From NCBI GenBank assembly GCA_022843485.1, contig JALHNM010000008.1, forward strand, positions 35,365-99,364: a stretch of 64,000 nt of DNA, given 5' to 3'. Position numbers and translations under genes: made by a program. The notes under the pieces were generated by a model, which was not told where the DNA came from, ran no database searches, and saw only the letters and a program-made list of their open reading frames with translations. The stretch comes from Fimbriimonadaceae bacterium (lineage in GTDB: Bacteria > Armatimonadota > Fimbriimonadia > Fimbriimonadales > Fimbriimonadaceae). This document shows, piece by piece, positions 57,769 to 64,000 of this stretch (positions are counted from its first letter, which is position 1; the number at the start of each line of letters is the position of its first letter).

Positions 57769-58059
57769 ATGAGGATCGGATCGAACCTGCCGCTCGGTGG
57801 CGCGACGCCGACCCCCGCAGCCAAGGCACAGGAGTCGGGCGAAGACTTCGGCCGGATGTTGATGGACGTTATCAGTGAGGTGAACGAGTCTCAAGCCAAC
57901 GCGCGTGAGATCCAGAACCAAATGATAGCGGGTCAACCGGTCGAGTATCACGAACTGATGTTCGCGGTGGAAAAGTCGAGCACGGCAATGGCCCTGACGC
58001 TTCAAGTCAGGAACAAGCTCCTCGAGGCTTACCAAGAGATCAGCCGCATGCAGGTCTAG
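57769..58059 (+). CDS. fliE: Flagellar hook-basal body protein FliE
   Basis: The 96-aa protein has EDFGRMLMDVISEVNESQANAREIQNQMIAGQPVEYHELMFAVEKSSTAMALTLQVRNKLLEAYQEI. The VN..Q..A....  ...G......V..A..KA..AL.L...VRNK...AYQEIM pattern is the FliE signature. It links the MS ring to the rod. The gap to fliF is 55 nt and contains a GTAAAGT word but no clear promoter. Confidence 0.95.
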   Translation: MRIGSNLPLGGATPTPAAKAQESGEDFGRMLMDVISEVNESQANAREIQNQMIAGQPVEYHELMFAVEKSSTAMALTLQVRNKLLEAYQEISRMQV

Positions 58060-58114
58060 GTAAAGTCCTACCGTGAGTTCGTGATGGCCTCGCCCGGCGC
58101 AGTGTAGTTGCGTC

Positions 58115-59803
58115 ATGGGTGGTATCGTCAATAGGGTAAAGGATTGGTGGGAGGGGGCTGACCGTACGCAACGGTCGGTCACGGTCTTCGGGGTCTTGTT
58201 CCTCGTGGTCATCCTCGGCCTGACCGGGTTCTTCGCGAGCCGACCGAGGTTTGAACCGCTCTATGCGGGATTGAGCCCGGCCGAACAAGGACCCGTCGTG
58301 GAGGAGTTACGGGCGGCGGGGATCCCGGTCGAAGTGAACGCCCAGGGATCGGTCATGGTGCCCTCCGAGAAGCTACCAGAGGCTGCTATGCGATTGGCGA
58401 TGTCGGGTAAGGCCCCGGCTGCGGGCCCTCAGAGCCTTGACCTCCTGGACAGCATTAACTCGTTCTCGACACCGGCTCAGGAACGAGAACGGATCAAGGC
58501 AGCAACTGAGGCCAAACTCTCTGCCAGCGTCAATACGTTGAAGGGGGTGTCGTCCTCGAACGTCCACATCAACTTCGGGAAGGAGTCCCCGTTCGGGCAA
58601 GAGACCATCCCGCCGTCCGCGGTCGTTACCGTCATCGAGACGAGCGGGCAGTCGCTCACCCAAGACCAAGCGAAGGCGATCGCGCGCTTAATCCAAAACT
58701 CCGTCGCAGGCCTTAGGCCTGAAGGGGTAAGTGTCATCAGCTCTACCGGACGGATCATTTTCGACGGTGAGCAAGCGGCGGCCCCGGGCGGTTCGGCGAG
58801 CAGAAAAATCGAAGCCGAAGTGGCGGAGTCAAGGCGACGCGAAATCGAACTACAGCGATCCCTCGACCTTGCGTTCGGTCCGGGCAACACCAAGGTTACG
58901 GTTCAGGTCCAACTGAATATGGACTCGGTAAGCGAGGAATCCGTATCGACGGAGTTGGGCGATAAGAAGGTGACGGACAAGGTCACTGAGTCGATGTCGG
59001 ACGCTGCGGCAGGGGCAGCGGTTGGTCCAACCGGACTCACACCAAACACTCCGGGGACTAGCGCTTCCAGCGGAGGGGCGGCGGGCTCCGGCCTCAAGTA
59101 CTCTAGCGAAGTCGTCGCGAACAAGTATCCCAGTACAGAGCGTCGGGTCACGACGCAGAAAGCAGCAGGTACTTTAACGGGAATGTCGATCTCTGTTCTT
59201 GTGAACAGCGAGAAGGTCACCGACTCGACGGCCGTCCAGGCGTTCATCGACTCGTATCTCGGGGGTAACGCTGGTGAAGAGGGGTTCTCTGCTGCAGTGC
59301 AGGCTGTCGAGTTCGATAAGACCCAATCAGAACTTGACCAGAAAGCTGCGGCGTCCGCTGCGTCCCAGGCTCAGATGCAGCAGGTACTGAGCATTCTACC
59401 CGTCGTCGCACTCCTCATCGTCGGGTTCATGGTCGTAAAGGCTCTTGGGAAGGTTCCCGGGCGGACCTTGACCATGGCGATACCTAACGGTGGCACGATG
59501 ACTGTTAGGGGTTCAGCCATAGATTCGTCGACGATGGACGATCGGGGTGCGGTCGTGCGCTCTTCGGGCGAAGCCTCTCAAGACGGCAAGGCCAAGACGA
59601 TCGCTGAGCTGGCCAAGACAGACCCTGAGATCGCGGAGGCTCTTCAAGAGATGGGTGTCGAAACCATTGACGACTCCGTGGACGTCGAGGCGATCCGTTC
59701 TCGGATTGACGTGCCGCTAGAGCAGATAAGAAAGATGGGTAGGCAGCGTCCGCAGGCGATGGCCATGCTCCTTAAGAGCTGGTTGATGGAGGAGCGCCGG
59801 TGA
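58115..59803 (+). CDS. fliF: Flagellar MS-ring protein FliF
   Basis: The 562-aa protein has an N-terminal transmembrane helix (about 22-42, VTVFGVLFLVVILGLTGFFA), ring-building motifs (FEPLYAGLSPAEQGPVVEEL, EEVRAAGIPVEVN-like, PAQERERIKAATEAKLSASVNTLKGV, SVISSTGRIIF), a variable middle with Ala/Gly-rich QA linker, a second transmembrane helix (about 425-445) and a C-terminal FliG-binding tail (DPEIAEALQEM...RKMGRQRPQAMAMLLKSWLMEE). This is the base of the flagellum. It overlaps fliG by 4 nt (GTGA). The gene is less GC-rich than the surroundings. Confidence 0.95.
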   Translation: MGGIVNRVKDWWEGADRTQRSVTVFGVLFLVVILGLTGFFASRPRFEPLYAGLSPAEQGPVVEELRAAGIPVEVNAQGSVMVPSEKLPEAAMRLAMSGKAPAAGPQSLDLLDSINSFSTPAQERERIKAATEAKLSASVNTLKGVSSSNVHINFGKESPFGQETIPPSAVVTVIETSGQSLTQDQAKAIARLIQNSVAGLRPEGVSVISSTGRIIFDGEQAAAPGGSASRKIEAEVAESRRREIELQRSLDLAFGPGNTKVTVQVQLNMDSVSEESVSTELGDKKVTDKVTESMSDAAAGAAVGPTGLTPNTPGTSASSGGAAGSGLKYSSEVVANKYPSTERRVTTQKAAGTLTGMSISVLVNSEKVTDSTAVQAFIDSYLGGNAGEEGFSAAVQAVEFDKTQSELDQKAAASAASQAQMQQVLSILPVVALLIVGFMVVKALGKVPGRTLTMAIPNGGTMTVRGSAIDSSTMDDRGAVVRSSGEASQDGKAKTIAELAKTDPEIAEALQEMGVETIDDSVDVEAIRSRIDVPLEQIRKMGRQRPQAMAMLLKSWLMEERR

Positions 59804-60810
59804 GGAAGCCACCTACTGAGTTGACGAGCAGAAAAAAGGCAGCGATCATCCTCGCTGTGCTTGGGGCCGACGTCTCGGCCGCAGTGCTCAAGCACCTCAC
59901 CGAAGAACAGGTCGAGATATTGACTCTCGAGGTGGCGCGACTCGACAAGGTCACCCCGGAACTGAAGCAACAGGTCGTCCATGAGTTCCACGAGATGGCC
60001 CAGGCGCAAGACTTCATTGCCGAGGGCGGTGTAGACCACGCGCGAAAAGTGCTTGAGAAGGCCTTCGGTGACGAACAGGCCGACCTCATGATCCGTAAAG
60101 TCGTGAACGCGATGCAGATCGTGCCGTTCGAGTTCCTGAAGCGAACCGACCCGATGCAGTTGCTCTCGTTCATCCAGGACGAACACCCCCAGACGATCGC
60201 GCTCATCCTCGCCTGGATGCCGATCAACCAGGCGGCGATGATCCTCACTAAGCTCCCGCAGGAGCTTCGGGGGGACGTGGCAGAGCGGATCGCGGCGATG
60301 GAGCAGACTCCGCCCGAAGTCATCCGGCGTGTCGAGACGGTTCTTGAGAAGAAGATGTCGGCTATCCTGAGCCAAGAGATGAGCAAGGCGGGTGGGCCTA
60401 AGGCGTTGGTGGACCTCTTGAACCGAGTCGATCGACAAACCGAGCGCTTGATCCTCGAGTCGTTGAGTGAGAACAACCCAGAGATGGCGGACAGCGTCAA
60501 GAACATGATGTTCGTGTTCGAGGATATCGTGCAGCTCGAGGATCGGGCGGTACAGTCGATCATGAAGGAGGTTGACGTCAAGGACCTTGCCACCGCTCTC
60601 AAGGGCGTCGGTGCCGAGGTGCAGGACAAGATCTTCCGGAACATGTCTGAGCGAGCCGTAGGGATGCTCAAAGAAGATATGGAGTACATGGGGCCGGTCA
60701 AGCTCAGGCTCGTCGAAGAGGCCCAACAAAAGGTCGTCGCCGCGATCCGACGGCTTGAAGAGTCTGGCGACATTAGCATCGGCAGAGGCGAGGAGGACGT
60801 CCTTGTCTAA
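59800..60810 (+). CDS. fliG: Flagellar motor switch protein FliG
   Basis: The 336-aa protein has TSRKKAAIILAVLGADVSAAVLKHLTEEQVE (FliG-N), LLSFIQDEHPQTIALILAWM (FliG-M with the EHPQ motif), and the C-terminal torque domain (MFVFEDIVQLEDRAVQSIMKEVD and KIFRNMSERAVGMLKEDMEYMGPVKLRLVEEAQQKVV), ending GEEDVLV. It binds FliF and the stator. Start GTG 59800 overlaps the fliF stop; its last 8 nt overlap fliH. Confidence 0.96.
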   Translation: MRKPPTELTSRKKAAIILAVLGADVSAAVLKHLTEEQVEILTLEVARLDKVTPELKQQVVHEFHEMAQAQDFIAEGGVDHARKVLEKAFGDEQADLMIRKVVNAMQIVPFEFLKRTDPMQLLSFIQDEHPQTIALILAWMPINQAAMILTKLPQELRGDVAERIAAMEQTPPEVIRRVETVLEKKMSAILSQEMSKAGGPKALVDLLNRVDRQTERLILESLSENNPEMADSVKNMMFVFEDIVQLEDRAVQSIMKEVDVKDLATALKGVGAEVQDKIFRNMSERAVGMLKEDMEYMGPVKLRLVEEAQQKVVAAIRRLEESGDISIGRGEEDVLV

Positions 60811-61465
60811 GTACGTAGAGGGAAGCGGCAAGGAAACGAAGTCGTTCAGGGAGGCGATCCAGCCGCTCACCGAGTCCCAACGAGAGTCTCTTAAGCGCGC
60901 GCAATCGTCGCGTCTCCATATCGGGCTGAAGGCGATCACGGAAGAAGCGTACAAGAAAGGCTTGGATGAGGGGTTCGATGTCGGGTATCAGGATGGACTC
61001 GCTAAGGGGGAGGCCATTGGACTCGCACGATTTGAGGCCGCCCACTCAGAAGCATTCCAAGAGTTTCGTGATGCGCTAGAAGCTTTTGTCTCGCGGATAG
61101 AAGTCGCGATCGATGACTGGTACATGCGTGCGGAGGACGAGGTAGCCGCCCTTACTGTCCAGATCGCCGAACGCGCGATTTGCCGGGAGCTTGAGCAGTC
61201 GAGGGAGTCGGTCTACGAGATCGTAAAAGAGGCCCTCGAGTGTTTGAGAGTGGGGGCGGAGGTACGTGTCCGCTTGAACCCTCTTGACGTAAGCGTTCTT
61301 TACGGCCGTCGAGAGCAACTCATCGCGGAAGTGGCCAACGTGCGAAGCATTGAGATTGTGCCAGACCTAAAGATTGAGAGTGGGTGCGAGATCGAAACGA
61401 CCGGAGGCGTGATCGATGGTAGGATCAGCACCTTCCTTAACCGTCTGCAGGAGCGGGCAGCGTGA
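60803..61465 (+). CDS. fliH: Flagellar export-ATPase regulator FliH
   Basis: The 220-aa protein has a GxxxG-type repeat in the middle (KKGLDEGFDVGYQDGLAKGEAIGL) and FliH/HrpE-like C-terminal motifs (AIDDWYMRAEDEVAALTVQIAERAICREL, VRVRLNPLDVSVL, IVPDLKIESGCEIETTGGVIDGRI). It binds FliI and ties it to the export gate. The start is TTG 60803, with GGAGG 6 nt before and 8 nt of overlap with fliG. Its stop overlaps fliI by 4 nt. Confidence 0.9.
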   Translation: MSKYVEGSGKETKSFREAIQPLTESQRESLKRAQSSRLHIGLKAITEEAYKKGLDEGFDVGYQDGLAKGEAIGLARFEAAHSEAFQEFRDALEAFVSRIEVAIDDWYMRAEDEVAALTVQIAERAICRELEQSRESVYEIVKEALECLRVGAEVRVRLNPLDVSVLYGRREQLIAEVANVRSIEIVPDLKIESGCEIETTGGVIDGRISTFLNRLQERAA

Positions 61466-62772
61466 GAGGGTTCGTGGCCGTGCGGAATGCTCTAGAAGGG
61501 ACGAGTCGGTTCGAAAACCTCGGCCGTGTGGCTCAAGTCGTTGGCTTGGTACTGGAGGCAGATGGGCCAGCGGCGAAGATGGGCGACCTGTGCTTCGTCG
61601 AGCCAGAGGGGACCGGCGAGCCGATCCCGTGCGAGGTCGTGGGGTTCCGCGGGGAGAGGGTGCTCCTCATGCCGCTGGGGGAGATGATGGGCGTTCAGTC
61701 CGGGAGTCTGGTCCGCGGGACGGGTGAGTGCCTGCGAGTCCCGGTTGGTGACCCTCTCCTAGGGCGAGTGGTCGACGGTCTCGGTCGGCCTATGGACGGC
61801 CGAGGACCAGTCCCCACAAGCGAGACCTACCCCAGCGTCGCCTCGGCACCGAACGCGCTCACCAGAAGGTTGATAGAGGCCCCGTTCGTGACAGGCGTTC
61901 GAGCGATCGACTCACTGCTTACCATGGGGGAGGGCCAACGGGTTGGGATCTTTGCGGGATCGGGGGTCGGGAAGTCGACGCTGATGGGGATGATCGCCCG
62001 AAACGGGACCGCGGACGTCAACGTGATCGCGTTGGTCGGGGAACGGGGTCGAGAGGTTCGCGAATTCATAAAGAACGACCTCGGGGAAGAGGGGATGCGG
62101 CGAAGCGTCGTCGTGTGCGCGACGAGCGACGAGCCGGCTCTGGTTCGGATCAAGGCGAGCCTGACCGCCACCGCGATCGCGGAAGCGTTCCGAGACCGAG
62201 GCCTCAGCGTGATGCTCATGATGGACTCGGTAACTCGCTTCGCGATGGCGCAGCGGGAGGTCGGGCTCGCGATCGGGGAGCCGCCCTCCTCGAAGGGGTA
62301 CACGCCGAGTGTCTTCGCGCTCTTGCCCAGGCTGATGGAGCGTGCCGGCTGCGGCGAGGCCGGGGCGATCACGGCGATCTACACCGTCCTCGTCGATGGT
62401 GACGACACGAACGAACCGATCGCCGACGCGGCCCGCTCGATCCTCGACGGGCACATCGTCCTGACCAGAAGGTTAACGAACCGCGGGCACTATCCTCCTA
62501 TCGACGTCATGCAGAGTCTGAGCCGAGTCATGCCGATGGTCGTGAGCCCAGACCACGTTCGGCAGGCGAACGCACTCCGCGAGCTCGTCTCGGCCTACGT
62601 CGATGTGGAGGATCTGGTCTCTGTGGGAGCCTACAAGCCCGGGACGAAACCGCTCGCAGACCGCGCGATCGAGAAGTGGGACGACATCAACGCGCTCTTG
62701 CGCCAGGGCAAGGATCAGTCCGCCCTGTTTGAGGAGTCGCTCGGGACACTTGCTGGGGTGGTCGATGGGTAA
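61462..62772 (+). CDS. fliI: Flagellar export ATPase FliI
   Basis: The 436-aa F1-beta-like ATPase has DGLGRPMDGRGP, Walker A GIFAGSGVGKST (162-173), LVGERGREVREFI, Walker B LSVMLMMDSVTRFAMAQRE and SSKGYTPSVFALLPRLMERAG. Such enzymes energise flagellar protein export with FliH and FliJ. Start GTG 61462 overlaps the fliH stop (GTGA); fliJ begins 8 nt before its stop. Confidence 0.96.
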   Translation: MRGFVAVRNALEGTSRFENLGRVAQVVGLVLEADGPAAKMGDLCFVEPEGTGEPIPCEVVGFRGERVLLMPLGEMMGVQSGSLVRGTGECLRVPVGDPLLGRVVDGLGRPMDGRGPVPTSETYPSVASAPNALTRRLIEAPFVTGVRAIDSLLTMGEGQRVGIFAGSGVGKSTLMGMIARNGTADVNVIALVGERGREVREFIKNDLGEEGMRRSVVVCATSDEPALVRIKASLTATAIAEAFRDRGLSVMLMMDSVTRFAMAQREVGLAIGEPPSSKGYTPSVFALLPRLMERAGCGEAGAITAIYTVLVDGDDTNEPIADAARSILDGHIVLTRRLTNRGHYPPIDVMQSLSRVMPMVVSPDHVRQANALRELVSAYVDVEDLVSVGAYKPGTKPLADRAIEKWDDINALLRQGKDQSALFEESLGTLAGVVDG

Positions 62773-63184
62773 GTTTAAGTTCAGGCTAGAGACGTTGCTG
62801 GGAGTGCGACGGGCGGCCGAGGATGAGGCGAAGGCCGCGTATCTCGAGGCGATGGCGCGACGGGTTGCAGCCGAAGGGGACGTCGATGGCATCGTCCAAA
62901 GGCGCCAGACGCTGCTCTGCCATTCGCAGGAGACTCTCGCCGATCGGGTGACCAACGAGCGGTACCTCGAGAGGCTCGACGACGAGCAGAGGGCCCAGGA
63001 GTCTCTGGTAGCCCTGTTGAGCGACGAGGAGGAGCAAGCGCGTCAGCGTTGGGCGATGGCTCACCAAGAGGTTGAGGCCTTGGTGAAGCTCAAGGACAAG
63101 GCCCATGCCGAGTGGCTCTACGAGGAGCAGCGCAAGGAGCAGGGCGAGATGGACGAGTGGGCCTCGATGAGGAGGGCGGCGTGA
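62765..63184 (+). CDS. fliJ: Flagellar export chaperone FliJ
   Basis: The 139-aa coiled-coil protein begins MGKFKFRLETLLGVRRAAEDE, the FliJ-type start (F.F.LE.LL..R...E), followed by charged heptads to DEWASMRRAA. It links FliI with export substrates and FlhA. ATG 62765 overlaps the fliI end by 8 nt; its stop overlaps the transglycosylase start by 4 nt (GTGA). Confidence 0.9.
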   Translation: MGKFKFRLETLLGVRRAAEDEAKAAYLEAMARRVAAEGDVDGIVQRRQTLLCHSQETLADRVTNERYLERLDDEQRAQESLVALLSDEEEQARQRWAMAHQEVEALVKLKDKAHAEWLYEEQRKEQGEMDEWASMRRAA

Positions 63185-63768
63185 AGATCGAACCAAAGGG
63201 CTACGACGTCACGAAGAAGCGCTACAACGAGCTGCGCGCTCGGTTCGAGCGTATGCGCCAGGCTCGGCCCGAGCCGCCTCCGAACCCGGACCCCGGCCGG
63301 CTCCAGGGGACGATCACGAACGGGTTCCAGCCGATGAACCCTATGGGCATGGGGGCCACGTTACGGGTCTCGACACCGGCCCCGGAGATCCTCTCCATGA
63401 TCCAGCAAGCGGCGGTTCAGAACGGGATCGACCCTCGCCTGTTCGAAGCCCTCGTTTCAGCCGAGAGCGACTTCAACCCTCAGGCCGTCTCCCCCGCGGG
63501 GGCCATGGGGTTATCGCAGCTCATGCCCGCGACGGCCCGGGGCCTTGGCGTGACGGACCCGTTCGACCCCTGGCAGAACTTGCAAGGCGGGGCGAAGTAC
63601 CTGTCGCAGATGATGAGGCAGTTCGGCGGCGACGTGCGTCTTGCCCTGGCTGCTTACAACGCCGGGCCCGGGGCGGTACAGCGGCACGGCGGGGTCCCAC
63701 CGTTCGCTGAGACACAGACCTACGTCGAGCGGGTGCTCACCCGGGCGAACGCCGGAGGTGTGCCGTAG
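63181..63768 (+). CDS. Lytic transglycosylase (SLT domain) in the flagellar operon
   Basis: The 195-aa protein has a basic N-terminal helix (KGYDVTKKRYNELRARFERMR), a Pro/Asn-rich linker and a goose-lysozyme-like SLT domain (about 85-190): LFEALVSAESDFNPQAVSPAGAMGLSQLMPATARGLG with the catalytic Glu in AESDF, AAYNAGPGAVQRHGGVPPFAETQTYV. It has no Sec signal, suggesting export by the flagellar route, like SltF/FlgJ-type rod-cap muramidases that open peptidoglycan for the rod. Start GTG 63181 overlaps fliJ by 4 nt. Confidence 0.9.
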   Translation: MKIEPKGYDVTKKRYNELRARFERMRQARPEPPPNPDPGRLQGTITNGFQPMNPMGMGATLRVSTPAPEILSMIQQAAVQNGIDPRLFEALVSAESDFNPQAVSPAGAMGLSQLMPATARGLGVTDPFDPWQNLQGGAKYLSQMMRQFGGDVRLALAAYNAGPGAVQRHGGVPPFAETQTYVERVLTRANAGGVP

Positions 63769-63800
63769 GCAAAGCGGGGAAGAAGGGGGGCAAGAAGGGG

Positions 63801-64000
63801 TTGCTGATCCTTGCGATCCTGCTCCCGATCGTGGTCGGCGGGGGTGTCGTGGGCGCGGCGCTCGCTGGAATCGTCACGATCCCGGGACTCACCCCGAAGA
63901 AGGGCAAGCCGGCTGGTCTCTACGGGGAGCAGGCGGCTAAGGCCTATGGCGAGGAGAAGGACCCGGCGCCGGTGGCAGCGGCCCCGCCCCGCCCGGCGGC
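63801..64000 (+). CDS. Membrane protein in the flagellar operon (3' end outside window)
   Basis: It is incomplete; the frame is open to the window end. It reads LLILAILLPIVVGGGVVGAA, a single transmembrane helix preceded by a Lys/Gly-rich stretch, then GIVTIPGLTPKKGKPAG, LYGEQAAKAYGEEKDPAPVAA and Pro-rich sequence. The upstream frame also contains a GTA (63765) behind GGAGGTG, but the only usable start is TTG 63801 behind AAGAAGGGG, or an undetected one. Position after fliJ and its transmembrane helix plus charged tail suggest a MotE/YlxF- or FliL-like part; not certain. Confidence 0.55.
   Translation, partial: MLILAILLPIVVGGGVVGAALAGIVTIPGLTPKKGKPAGLYGEQAAKAYGEEKDPAPVAAAPPRPA

Noticed and set aside
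1..64000. tRNA, rRNA and other RNA genes
   Set aside because: I looked for T-loop (GGTTCGA) contexts with matching acceptor arms and rRNA-like stretches and found none that fold as such; a covariance search would be decisive.

Overview
The window is about 68% GC chromosomal DNA from a free-living, motile bacterium. It carries PEP-CTERM surface proteins, type IV pilus ATPases, a flagellar export operon, a tricorn-type protease, HAF-repeat and C-type-lectin secreted proteins, and many gene starts with no Shine-Dalgarno. This mix fits Armatimonadota (Fimbriimonadia-like) best. That placement is an inference from gene content, not from a marker tree. I see no rRNA, tRNA, CRISPR array, transposase or prophage.

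Layout. 1-7.7 kb: a 5'-truncated tricorn protease, the remnant of a phytanoyl-CoA dioxygenase-like gene, an unknown 215-aa protein, a large lectin/HAF secreted protein, and a lipoprotein gene whose signal peptide is cut by an in-frame stop. 7.7-23.5 kb is accessory: homogentisate dioxygenase, a C39-like secreted protein, a DUF4279-like protein, an erythromycin-esterase-like protein, a retropepsin-like protease, an APH-type kinase, three PEP-CTERM proteins (one a trypsin-like protease divergent from a double-HTH regulator) and small stress-type proteins. It is full of palindromic repeats. 23.7-43.7 kb is mostly housekeeping: pilC, mnmG, a rhodanese plus a SufE-like protein, an LVIVD protein, PspA followed by a sugar-type ABC ATPase, a PLP desulfhydrase, a double-DinB protein, a class II aldolase, two MBL hydrolases, a FliA-type sigma factor, a parvulin lipoprotein, a SpoU methylase and DUF1015. 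43.8-46.2 kb: two tandem paralogous secreted proteins with homologous leaders, headed by a decayed or switchable signal-peptide frame next to a 12-bp G/C homopolymer. 46.3-52 kb: pilT, pilB, argS. 52-56.8 kb: an HAF protein, a tiny gene with an in-frame TGA, hemW, a class III aminotransferase and a CapA-family protein. 57-64 kb: flgB-flgC-fliE-fliF-fliG-fliH-fliI-fliJ, a lytic transglycosylase and a truncated membrane protein, tightly overlapped as one operon.

How the genes work together. The flagellar operon supplies rod, MS-ring, switch and export-ATPase parts; the FliA-type sigma factor 19 kb upstream is the likely late-gene regulator. PilB, PilT and PilC together give pilus extension, retraction and the inner-membrane platform. 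The PEP-CTERM, HAF, lectin and beta-propeller proteins form a secreted or surface set; no exosortase is visible here.

Most notable signals: (1) a 57-codon frame at 53215-53388 resembling DUF6132 membrane proteins, with TGA where a conserved Cys would sit and a bSECIS-like hairpin just after it, so a candidate selenoprotein; (2) an argS gene with three in-frame palindromic insertions and an unusual HIGH motif; (3) an 88-bp palindrome built of eight 11-bp units (four direct, four inverted); (4) a poly-G/C tract that could switch a signal peptide in and out of frame; (5) composite hairpin elements of about 97 nt; (6) many genes with a -10-like hexamer 6-10 nt before the start codon, implying leaderless transcripts.
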